Translations under genes and position numbers: made by a program
The notes under the pieces: generated by a model
What the model was told of the DNA's origin: nothing
What the model saw: the letters and a program-made list of their open reading frames with translations, nothing else
The model's database searches: none
Part shown: one piece after another, positions 46,338 through 53,826 of the stretch
Layout: every line of letters begins with the position of its first letter
Numbering within the stretch: position 1 is the stretch's first letter
Source: an uncultured Oxalobacteraceae bacterium
GTDB taxonomy: Bacteria > Pseudomonadota > Gammaproteobacteria > Burkholderiales > Burkholderiaceae_D
Reading direction: 5' to 3'
Length of the DNA: 64,000 bases
Assembly (NCBI GenBank): GCA_903893945.1
Contig: CAITOF010000006.1
Span: forward strand, 62,001-126,000

Positions 46338-46856
46338 ATGTCACTTCATCGTTTTGCAAACCAGAAGGATCTGGCCGCCATTGTCGGTATTTACAATTCA
46401 ACGATAGCCTCACGTCAGGTGACGGCTGATCTTGAAGAAATCAGTGTTGAATCCCGGCAGTCCTGGTTCCTGGAACATAGCCCGGCCCGGCGCCCATTAT
46501 GGGTCATTGAAATCGATCAGGAACAGGGCAGGCAGATCGTCGGATGGATGTCATTTTCCGATTTTAAAAAACGTGCCGCGTACGACGGAACTGTTGAAGT
46601 GTCGATTTATCTTGATCCCGGTGCTCGTGGTAAGGGCTGGGGGTCGTATTGTTTAAAACTGGCTGAATCGTATGCACCGCAGATAGGCGTGCATACCTTG
46701 TTGGGGTATATATTTGGCCATAACACACCGAGTCTGCGATTATTTGACAAATTCCAATTTCAGCAATGGGCCAGAATGCCCGGTATTGCGATCCTCGATG
46801 GAATTGAACGTGACCTGATCATTGTTGGAAAACGCTTAAAGGCAAATTCGCCATAA
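46338..46856 (+). CDS. GNAT acetyltransferase, phosphinothricin/methionine-sulfone type
   Basis: A 172-residue acetyltransferase of the Pat/MnaT (YncA) family. Conserved texts are IVGIYNSTIASRQVTADLEE, GWMSFSDFKKRAAYDGTVEVSIYLDPGARGKGWGS (acetyl-CoA loop) and HTLLGYIFGHNTPSLRLFDKF. Members acetylate methionine derivatives, phosphinothricin or related compounds. The frame extends upstream over pilZ to 46218; the ATG at 46338, 13 bases after the pilZ stop, is the family start. Confidence 0.87.
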   Translation: MSLHRFANQKDLAAIVGIYNSTIASRQVTADLEEISVESRQSWFLEHSPARRPLWVIEIDQEQGRQIVGWMSFSDFKKRAAYDGTVEVSIYLDPGARGKGWGSYCLKLAESYAPQIGVHTLLGYIFGHNTPSLRLFDKFQFQQWARMPGIAILDGIERDLIIVGKRLKANSP

Positions 46857-46902
46857 AGTCATTCGGTATCCACCGTCGCTTCATTTTAGAAAAAACACAC
46901 TT

Positions 46903-47823
46903 ATGTTAAGTTACCGTCACGCCTTTCATGCGGGCAATCACGCCGATGTACTGAAGCATTTCGTGACGATTCAATTGCTTGAATACATGGGGCAAAAAGA
47001 AGCGCCGTTCATGTATATCGACACCCATGCAGGCGCGGGTCTGTATTCACTTGATACCGGCTACGCGGCGAAAAACGCCGAATACGAAACGGGTATTGCC
47101 AAACTCTGGGAAAAAAAAGATCTGCCCAAGGCATTGTCAGACTACGTGCGCCTGGTAAAAGCGCTGAATCCGAGCGGCAAGCTGCGCTATTACCCCGGCT
47201 CACCCTTTTGCGCGGAAACCCTGTTGCGCAGCGAAGACCGGTTGCGCCTGTTTGAGATACATCCGAGCGACCTCAAGATACTGGGGGAAAATGTCCGCAA
47301 ACGCGAAATGCACCAGGCCGAACAGGGCATAAAGCCGCGCGGCAAACGCACTCTCATCATGGCCGGTGACGGTTTTGAGGGCCTGAAGGCATTGCTCCCG
47401 CCGCAGCAGCGCCGTGCTCTGGTGCTGATTGATCCACCGTACGAAGACAAGCGGGATTACAAACGCGTCAAAGATACATTGCTTGATGCGCTACAGCGAT
47501 TTCCGGCTGGCACCTATGCGATCTGGTATCCGGTCCTGCAACGTCAGGAGTCGCGTGAATTGTCCAGAAAATTGTCGCAGTTGCCAATGGAAAGCTGGCT
47601 GAACGTGACGCTTTCCATCAGTCAACCCATGCCGGACGGTTTCGGTCTGCACAGCAGCGGCATGTTTATCATCAACCCGCCCTGGGTTCTGGAAGCAATG
47701 CTGAAAGAAGTGATGCCCTATCTGGTGCGCCAGCTGGGTACCGACAGTGGGGCAAAATTTACACTTGAAGCGGGGCAGGGACCGGTCCCGGTGGGTCGCA
47801 AGCCCCTCCAATCCACCCGATAA
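46903..47823 (+). CDS. rlmJ: 23S rRNA (adenine2030-N6)-methyltransferase RlmJ
   Basis: A 306-residue Rossmann-fold methyltransferase (YhiR/RlmJ) that methylates A2030 of 23S rRNA. It opens MLSYRHAFHAGNHADVLKHF, the strong family signature, continues YIDTHAGAGLYSL for the SAM pocket and has the catalytic DPPYE motif. The length is slightly above E. coli RlmJ. The encapsulated-ferritin-like gene follows after 9 bases, so they are probably cotranscribed. Confidence 0.96.
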   Translation: MLSYRHAFHAGNHADVLKHFVTIQLLEYMGQKEAPFMYIDTHAGAGLYSLDTGYAAKNAEYETGIAKLWEKKDLPKALSDYVRLVKALNPSGKLRYYPGSPFCAETLLRSEDRLRLFEIHPSDLKILGENVRKREMHQAEQGIKPRGKRTLIMAGDGFEGLKALLPPQQRRALVLIDPPYEDKRDYKRVKDTLLDALQRFPAGTYAIWYPVLQRQESRELSRKLSQLPMESWLNVTLSISQPMPDGFGLHSSGMFIINPPWVLEAMLKEVMPYLVRQLGTDSGAKFTLEAGQGPVPVGRKPLQSTR

Positions 47824-47832
47824 GGAGCATAA

Positions 47833-48123
47833 ATGAAGTCGAATGATTATATTGAACAATCGGAAAATCTCACCGCCCCGACCATGGACATGCACAGGGC
47901 CATCGTCACCCTGTCAGAAAAGCTGGCCGAATTGGACAGCAGCAATCAGCGCATTGACGCGTGCACCGACTCGTCTTTAATCACCATTTTAAGTTTTGCC
48001 AGGGAAACCGAGAAAAAAAATATTGCCATGGTGCTGGAATGGATCCGGCGACACGATCCCAAATTTGATTCGGCGCTTCGTACCGCGTTATTCAAAGCAG
48101 GCCCGATCGTTGAAGAAGATTAA
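47833..48123 (+). CDS. Small helical protein resembling encapsulated ferritin (EncFtn), metal ligands lost
   Basis: The 96-residue product reads like the EncFtn family of half-ferritins: DMHRAIVTLSEKLAELDSSN, then QRIDACTDSSLITILSFARE and MVLEWIRRHDPKFDSALRTALF. Against the Rhodospirillum rubrum protein as I remember it, E29 and E60 match E31 and E62, but K30 stands for E32, A32 for E34, S36 for W38 and N63 for H65. The ferroxidase site would thus be incomplete. The usual C-terminal encapsulin-targeting peptide is absent and no encapsulin gene is adjacent. It has AAGGAG 5-10 bases before the ATG. A structural or regulatory role is more plausible than iron oxidation. Confidence 0.6.
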   Translation: MKSNDYIEQSENLTAPTMDMHRAIVTLSEKLAELDSSNQRIDACTDSSLITILSFARETEKKNIAMVLEWIRRHDPKFDSALRTALFKAGPIVEED

Positions 48124-48422
48124 TGGCAGGTAATCCGCACAGGTTTGCCCGCGCACCCGCTTAAGCTCGTCCCATTGCCGGATCCCACTGGCGTCCCTGA
48201 AATTTGCCCACCCTGCGATGTTCCCTCTGGGCACTGACCCGTGCCCCCGGTTCAACGTACCCCAAAAAACCGCAAGGCATCTGTGGAAACTACGTATAGC
48301 CCATCGTTCTGCTTCCCGGCACAATCACGCAAGTCAAAAAGTCGAGTTTAACAACCGTGTCAGCCGCTGCCCGAGCAGTGTCCGACCTCGTTTAGTGATC
48401 TGCCTGCAAAAGGAATTCTGCT
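48124..48422 (+). other. Gap before the 392-residue gene; no gene seen
   Basis: About 300 bases with no believable coding frame. I see no terminator hairpin with a U-run and no strong promoter. The right end provides AAAAGGAATT as ribosome binding site for the gene at 48423. A 12-base word (GGTTCAACGTAC) recurs inside that gene, which I judge to be chance. Confidence 0.4.
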
Positions 48423-49601
48423 ATGGGTAATACAATACAACGCATTTATGCGCCCGCTGGTTCAACGTACAGCCAACTCAAACCAAGAAATCATGAACGA
48501 CGCCAGCAAATGCTGCTCGAAGGCTTGACGCGCTATGACACATTTGAGAGTATTGTCGGGCAGATCAGGGGGCATGCGAACGATGCTTCAGACGTTGATC
48601 CGTTGTTCATTTCAGACAGCCATTTCTGGGGACCCAACATTCCCAAAAGTGCACAGAAACTGCTGGCCGCCGGCTATATTCGGCAATGCGGCATCGACGC
48701 ATTTCGCGATGGCAAATTTGACTTTGACAAGTTCGTTGTGTATCTGAATTTCAATGGACTGTCAGACATCAGCAAAGAGCTTAAAAAATCTTATTTCGAG
48801 AACATAACCATGGTTGCCGGTCAGGTAAGGCTGGCGGCGCTGAGGAGCGAGTACTTTGTTTGCTTCCCGCTAAGTTCCGCTAACGATGCCAACGAACCGC
48901 CGCTAAGTGAACAGGTCCGTGCAGATCTGGACGATAACCCTGAATATGTGTGTATGGCCAGTCTGAACAACAATGTCGGGTTGACGTCAACTGAACCGTG
49001 CCTGAATCCCGTCAATCGTGAACACACACAAAAAATTATTCAGGCGGCGCTGGAGAAACACGATGGATACCCGACAATAGAATTTTTTGCTGCTATCGAC
49101 CTGCTTTCTGCGAAGGGACTCAAGCCAACTTTGTTGCTGATTGACGACTTCGGCGCAGGTTCTGGCGCACCCGACACGAAAACTATCCAAAACCAGAAGA
49201 AATTAATCATAAAGGTCACGCAGTCAGGCGGTAATATTTTCATCTGTACTGAAGTTTATCGGTACTCGCTAAAACGCGACTTGCAGGACACTGTCGACAA
49301 TTGTGGCGCAAAAACACGAGTCTATCAGGGCAACGGGAGACTGAACAAGTTAAGCAATGGCACGCTCCTTGCTGACCTGGAATATGCCGATTACGTGATT
49401 ATTGCCGGTTATGAAGCGAATTATGTGATCCGAAACACAGTCGGTGTCTCCAGGGACCATAATCAGGACATGCTTCTCGGTGCTGGCTTGATGCAGCACG
49501 GCATACCCACATTGTATGCCGATTTTTGTTCCACAGCAGCCGACGAAAACAAATGGGAAGGGGCACGCAGCAAACCGAATCTCTATTTCTGGCGTCGGTA
49601 A
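48423..49601 (+). CDS. Unrecognised protein; C-terminal half resembles a cysteine-less isochorismatase fold
   Basis: A 392-residue soluble protein I do not recognise as a whole. From about 233 the order of elements recalls isochorismatase-like cysteine hydrolases: a strand with aspartate (TLLLIDDFG, D241), a helix and the strand GGNIFICTEVYR. Next come a lysine region (RLNKLSNGTLLADL, K309), the strand YVIIAGYEANYVIRNT, where family members have cysteine (here V335), and finally IPTLYADFC. If so, the catalytic aspartate and lysine positions are kept but the cysteine is not. The first 230 residues (SDSHFWGPNIPKSAQ, YLNFNGLSDISKELKK) match nothing I know. It has no signal peptide. It follows the ferritin-like gene on the same strand. 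Confidence 0.6.
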   Translation: MGNTIQRIYAPAGSTYSQLKPRNHERRQQMLLEGLTRYDTFESIVGQIRGHANDASDVDPLFISDSHFWGPNIPKSAQKLLAAGYIRQCGIDAFRDGKFDFDKFVVYLNFNGLSDISKELKKSYFENITMVAGQVRLAALRSEYFVCFPLSSANDANEPPLSEQVRADLDDNPEYVCMASLNNNVGLTSTEPCLNPVNREHTQKIIQAALEKHDGYPTIEFFAAIDLLSAKGLKPTLLLIDDFGAGSGAPDTKTIQNQKKLIIKVTQSGGNIFICTEVYRYSLKRDLQDTVDNCGAKTRVYQGNGRLNKLSNGTLLADLEYADYVIIAGYEANYVIRNTVGVSRDHNQDMLLGAGLMQHGIPTLYADFCSTAADENKWEGARSKPNLYFWRR

Positions 49602-49808
49602 GCGGCACGTATCGGATCGGTATTTCAGCATCCCGCCGTGCCGTCATTGACTTTGATGGTAGCGACAATGACGACTGATTTCAGTTCCCATCACGGCACC
49701 CGACCGATGGGTCAGCCCTCCATCCACAACCCCAACCGCGGCTGACCTTTATGCGGAAATTACGTGTCGTCGTGCGCAGCCATTAGCCACACAATTTTCT
49801 GGTGCGGT
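49602..49808. other. Convergent gap between the 392-residue gene and the old yellow enzyme
   Basis: About 200 bases between two stops. GGCACG and CGTGCC near 49610 and 49635 could pair across a large loop, but no U-run follows, so I do not call a terminator. Nothing else recognised. Confidence 0.3.
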
Positions 49809-50885
49809 TTAAGCCGCCAGTGTCGGGTAGTCCGTGTAGCCTTTTGACCCCGGCGTGTAAAACGTTGACATGTCCGGTGCAGTGATTGCTGCGTTCGTGC
49901 GCATACGTTCAACCAGATCCGGATTGGCAAGAAATGCACGGCCAAAGCCGATCAGGTCTGCCTGATTGTCAGCCAGTGCCTTTTCTGCATTGGCGGCATC
50001 GAATCCACCGGCCAGTATGAACGGGCCTTTGAACTTGTCACGCAGACTTTTCTTGAGTTCTGCGGGTACCGGCGGTGTGCCCATGGCGGAATGATCCAGA
50101 ACATGCACATACAGCAGACCCATATCCGACAGGGTTTCGACCAGAGCGATATATTGCTGTTCGACACCGGGATAGGCGCCGGTCGCGTTAAACACGCCAA
50201 AAGGCGAGAGGCGAATACCAACGCGATGAGCGCCGATGGCCGCAGACACCGCATTGGCGATTTCAATGACAAACAGGTTGCGAGCGGCGATACTGCCACC
50301 ATAGGCGTCGCTTCGGTCATTCACGTTCGGGTTCAGGAACTGTTCGATCAGGTAACCGTTTGCTGCATGTAACTCAATGCCATCGAATCCGGCCTCAATC
50401 GCTAACGTCGCCGCATGGGCATATTCCCTGACCGTCGCTGCGATATCCTGCGTAGTCATCGCCCGTGGCGCGCTGTGCGGCTGCATGCCGTGGGCGTCGC
50501 TGTACATTTCACCCGGACAGATTGCACTGCCCGGACCCACCACCTCTGCGCCGGCCGGCAGGTTGGCCGTGTGTGACACGCGACCCGTGTGCATCAACTG
50601 CACCACGATTTTTCCGCCTTTGGCGTGCACGGCATCGGTAACAAGTTTCCAGCCCCGTACCTGATCGGCGTTGTACAGTCCCGGAATACGTGCGTAGCCC
50701 AGTCCGTTCGGGGACGGTGAGGTGCCTTCCGTGATGATCAGTCCGGCACTGGCACGTTGCGCATAGTATTCGGCCATTAACGCGTTAGGAACATTGGACT
50801 CCACGGCGCGGGAACGTGTCATGGGCGACATGACGGCCCGATTGGTCAGGGTCAGTTTGCGGGCGGTATACGAATCAAAAAGCAT
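49809..50885 (-). CDS. Old yellow enzyme family NADH:flavin oxidoreductase (NemA-like)
   Basis: A 358-residue FMN-binding TIM-barrel ene-reductase. MSPMTRSRA near the N-terminus, QLMHTGRVSH and GFDGIELHAANGYLIEQFLNP (with the His/Asn pair that binds the substrate carbonyl or nitro group) are conserved, as is IGFGRAFLANPDL at the phosphate site. Such enzymes reduce enones, N-ethylmaleimide and nitrate esters. The frame is open upstream to 51017, but the ATG at 50885 has AAGGAA in place and gives the normal start. A regulator of the NemR type is not adjacent. Confidence 0.93.
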   Translation of the reverse strand: MLFDSYTARKLTLTNRAVMSPMTRSRAVESNVPNALMAEYYAQRASAGLIITEGTSPSPNGLGYARIPGLYNADQVRGWKLVTDAVHAKGGKIVVQLMHTGRVSHTANLPAGAEVVGPGSAICPGEMYSDAHGMQPHSAPRAMTTQDIAATVREYAHAATLAIEAGFDGIELHAANGYLIEQFLNPNVNDRSDAYGGSIAARNLFVIEIANAVSAAIGAHRVGIRLSPFGVFNATGAYPGVEQQYIALVETLSDMGLLYVHVLDHSAMGTPPVPAELKKSLRDKFKGPFILAGGFDAANAEKALADNQADLIGFGRAFLANPDLVERMRTNAAITAPDMSTFYTPGSKGYTDYPTLAA

Positions 50886-51053
50886 GGTGTTTCCTTGGTT
50901 AAAGAGGGTTGGGTAAAAGGGGTTTGGGCTGGAAAATTGTACAGCACTTGCAGAAATCACGTTTGACGCGGCGCAATGGGCCCGGCATTGAAAGAAAGTC
51001 AATGCAGTCGCCACCATGGTGTCCCGTGCGGCTGTGGGCGGGGTGGCAGATGA

Positions 51054-52421
51054 TCAGGTTGCGCTACTGCTGGCAGTCGGGTCCTTGAACACTATTTCCA
51101 CCAGCAGACCGTTGCGGTTGATCAGACGCATGGCAGCGCGATGCTGCTGCACAATGCGATGCACAATCGCCAACCCGAGGCCTGCACCGTTGGCCTGACT
51201 GCGTGAGCTGTCAACGCGGGTAAAGGGGCGCAACAGACGTTCCGTATCTTCCTCGGGAATCCCGGGGCCATTGTCCGAGAATTGCAGGACGATACGCATG
51301 ACCTTGTTGCGCTCCTGGGGCTTGCAGACCAGCGTAACGTCGGCATAATTTTTGCCGGGTGTCTTGCCATAGCGCCGCGCGTTTTCAATCAGGTTATTGA
51401 TTAACCGGCTGATTTCGATGACGTTACCGGAAATGATGATGTTGGGTGCGATGAAATGCTTTATTTTGAGGTCAGGAAGCCGCTGAACGGACTGTACGAT
51501 CGATTCCAGCAATTCCGACAGGTTGAGTGTCGAAATGCGTGTCGCGTCCATCGGTTTTGCAAAGTCAAGAAACTGTCCAATAATGGCATCCATCTGCGCA
51601 ATATCAGCCTGCATGCCGGCCTGTGCACTTTCGGGCAGATGCGCCAGTTCGACTTCCAGTTGCAATCGCGCCAGTGGCGTGCGCAGGTCGTGCGAAATTC
51701 CGGCCAGAATGATGGTCCGATCCGATTCTATCCTTGCCAGCTCCTGGGCCATCTGATTGAAGCTCCGGTTGGTTTCCCGAATTTCGGCAATCCCGGTTTC
51801 GGGGAGGGGCTTCAGGTTTTTGCCTTCCATAATGGCAATCGCCGCCTGGCTTAACCGGGCCAGCGGCTGGTTGATTAAACGCGTAATGACCATCGCAGCC
51901 AGAATTGACATCAGTAAAATCAGCGCTGACCAGCTGATCCAGCGCAGATTGGACGCCGTGCTGAAACGTTCACGGTCAAAGACGATCCAGTAGTCGTCAT
52001 CTTCAATCTGAAAACTGACCCAGAAGCCGTCGATGCCGTTAACCCGGCGCGAAAACAGGGTGCCGGCGCCTAGTTTTGAGCGCACGATACGCTGCAATTC
52101 GGGCATGTAGATGCCTTCGGGAGGCGGTTCGATGACATCGTTGTCTTCCAGTGAATAAACCCGGACGCCATCGTCACTGGCCAGATCAAACAGCAGTTCC
52201 TGGCGTTTTTCGGGGGCGGAATGCACCAGGGCTGCACGGGTAATGGTAATCACGGACAGCAATTGTGATGCCACCTGTTGAGCACGTGGTTTTTCTTCAC
52301 TGATCTGAAACGTTAAAAACCAGGTGACCAAACTGATAAAAATCGCAAACGTCAAAAAGAAAAAAGTGCGCCAGAACAAGCCGCTATTTAACCAGCGAAA
52401 CTGTTTTTTGATTGACAGCAT
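51054..52421 (-). CDS. EnvZ-like osmosensor-type histidine kinase
   Basis: A 455-residue membrane kinase with two helices (about 16-38 and 160-182) enclosing a periplasmic domain, then HAMP (about 183-235), HisKA with phospho-acceptor histidine in AGISHDLRTPLARL and HATPase (SDNGPGIPEED, GAGLGLAIV). The SHDLRTPL H-box is that of EnvZ. Its ATG overlaps the regulator stop (TAATG), so the pair is translationally coupled. In proteobacteria such pairs answer osmolarity or envelope signals and control porins; here the targets are not known. Confidence 0.92.
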   Translation of the reverse strand: MLSIKKQFRWLNSGLFWRTFFFLTFAIFISLVTWFLTFQISEEKPRAQQVASQLLSVITITRAALVHSAPEKRQELLFDLASDDGVRVYSLEDNDVIEPPPEGIYMPELQRIVRSKLGAGTLFSRRVNGIDGFWVSFQIEDDDYWIVFDRERFSTASNLRWISWSALILLMSILAAMVITRLINQPLARLSQAAIAIMEGKNLKPLPETGIAEIRETNRSFNQMAQELARIESDRTIILAGISHDLRTPLARLQLEVELAHLPESAQAGMQADIAQMDAIIGQFLDFAKPMDATRISTLNLSELLESIVQSVQRLPDLKIKHFIAPNIIISGNVIEISRLINNLIENARRYGKTPGKNYADVTLVCKPQERNKVMRIVLQFSDNGPGIPEEDTERLLRPFTRVDSSRSQANGAGLGLAIVHRIVQQHRAAMRLINRNGLLVEIVFKDPTASSSAT

Positions 52422-53182
52422 TAACGGGGCTGACCTTCAGGAATGAACACGTACCCCAGTCCCCACACAGTCTGTATATAAAGCGGGTTCGAGGGGTCAG
52501 GTTCGATCAGTTTTCTGAGTCGCGAAATCTGCACATCCAGGCTGCGGTCATACACTTCGTATTCGCGGCCGCGCGCCAGTTCCATCAATTTTTCTCTTGA
52601 TAAGGGCTGGCGGGCGTGGCGTGCAAACACTTTCAGGACTGAAAACTCACCCGTCGTAATGGGGATGCTTTCATCGCCTCTTTTGAGGGTCCGGGTTCCC
52701 AGATCCAGGGTGAAACCACCAAATTCAAAGGATTGCGGTATTTCTGAGGGCGCACCGGGTGCCTCGTCGCTACCTTTGCGCCGCAACACGGCGTTAATCC
52801 GGGCAACCAGTTCACGCGGATTAAACGGTTTGGGCAGGTAATCATCCGCCCCCATTTCCAGACCTATAATGCGATCGATATCCTCACCTTTGGCCGTCAG
52901 CATGATGATCGGGGTGACATCACCAATGCCACGCAGACGCCGACAGATCGACAGGCCGTCTTCACCGGGAAGCATCAGGTCGAGAACGAGCAGGTCGTAC
53001 CTTTCACGCTGCCATAATTTATTCATCGCGGTCGCATTCTCGGCCGTGTACACATTGAAATTTTGCTCACTTAGATAGCGTCTTAACAACTCTCTTAACC
53101 GAATATCATCATCGACAACCAGTATTCGTATCTGGTGATTGGACGGTGCGGAATTCGTGGCAGATGTGTTTTCAGTATTCAT
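52421..53182 (-). CDS. ompR: OmpR-family response regulator
   Basis: A 253-residue regulator with receiver domain (acidic DDD at 24-26, D68 phospho-acceptor, lysine in YLPKPFNPREL) and a C-terminal winged helix (about 155-245; PLSREKLMELARGREYEVYDRSLDVQISRLR). The recognition region closely resembles OmpR. The gene is first in the two-gene unit with the EnvZ-like kinase. An N-terminal extension of about 16 polar residues precedes the receiver. The promoter must lie between 53183 and about 53320. Confidence 0.9.
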   Translation of the reverse strand: MNTENTSATNSAPSNHQIRILVVDDDIRLRELLRRYLSEQNFNVYTAENATAMNKLWQRERYDLLVLDLMLPGEDGLSICRRLRGIGDVTPIIMLTAKGEDIDRIIGLEMGADDYLPKPFNPRELVARINAVLRRKGSDEAPGAPSEIPQSFEFGGFTLDLGTRTLKRGDESIPITTGEFSVLKVFARHARQPLSREKLMELARGREYEVYDRSLDVQISRLRKLIEPDPSNPLYIQTVWGLGYVFIPEGQPR

Positions 53183-53501
53183 GGTAGTGGTGGGTTCTCA
53201 TCAGTTGGACTTGCCTTGGCAGGTTGTTGATACGCTAAAATTTCACAAATTGTTACATACTTTACGGCAAAACTGAGCACGCAGGTCGGCCTTCGAACAT
53301 ACAATCGCATTAAATAAAGGCCCCATGTAACCGAATCCGGTACTCAAAAAGGCGCTGAATCTGGCACTGAATCTGGCGCTGGATCGGACGCTGGATCGGG
53401 GGCAATAACAGCACTGTAGGTAATAGCGCTCCGGTATGCGTGTAAATTCTTACTATTATTATATAAACCAGCAATTTTCACGATAGTCTAATGAAAACAA
53501 T
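53183..53501. other. Divergent intergenic region with a short tandem repeat
   Basis: About 320 bases between ompR and the small exported protein gene. The ompR side is AT-rich (about 53230-53275), a likely promoter area. The middle contains the 12-base tandem repeat described separately. No reading frame with a start covers the repeat. Confidence 0.45.
53351..53398 (+). repeat. Four-copy 12-base tandem repeat
   Basis: Four adjacent 12-base units: GGCGCTGAATCT, GGCACTGAATCT, GGCGCTGGATCG and GACGCTGGATCG. Neighbours differ at one to three positions. A looser half-copy (GAATCCGGTACT) lies just upstream. The frame through the repeat is open but has no start codon and ends soon after, so it looks noncoding. 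Confidence 0.8.
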
Positions 53502-53804
53502 ATGCGTCAAATTCGACTAATGCTGTGCAGCCTGTTTGCTTTGCTGTCCTATTCTGCGTGGGCAGGCGGTAATCAATTTAATGAAAATAAAAATGATGGG
53601 CGCAATGTCCATCATAAACAAGAAAGACTTGCCGGACGAGCCAATCTTGTAAATAATAATGACAGGCAGGCCCGTAATTCAGCCAATCAGAATTCAGCCT
53701 GGGGGGCTTCGGCTCACGAAAAAAGTCTTTTATCCAGAGAAGAACGACGCGCATTACGTCGTCAGATCAACGAAACAGAATCCAGATATCCGCCGAATAA
53801 ATAG
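53502..53804 (+). CDS. Small exported protein with a C-terminal basic EERRALRRQI motif
   Basis: A 100-residue protein with a clear signal peptide (cleavage after SAWA, about residue 21). An Asn- and Gln-rich middle follows, then LLSREERRALRRQINETESRYPP. Small periplasmic proteins ending in an ERRxLRRQI-type segment are common in Burkholderiales, but I know no function for them. The mature part is highly polar and probably disordered. A 9-codon frame (MKTICVKFD) overlaps the start in another register and I attach no weight to it. Confidence 0.72.
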   Translation: MRQIRLMLCSLFALLSYSAWAGGNQFNENKNDGRNVHHKQERLAGRANLVNNNDRQARNSANQNSAWGASAHEKSLLSREERRALRRQINETESRYPPNK

Positions 53805-53826
53805 CGTGCCGGATGTGATCGTGTTA

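Noticed and set aside
48249-48472. Direct repeat of a 12-base word (GGTTCAACGTAC) in the gap before and inside the 392-residue gene
   Set aside because: A pair of identical 12-mers within a few hundred bases is expected by chance somewhere in 64 kb, and flanking bases do not extend the match.
53351-53398. CRISPR array
   Set aside because: The units are 12 bases, contiguous and without spacers; no cas gene is present in the window.
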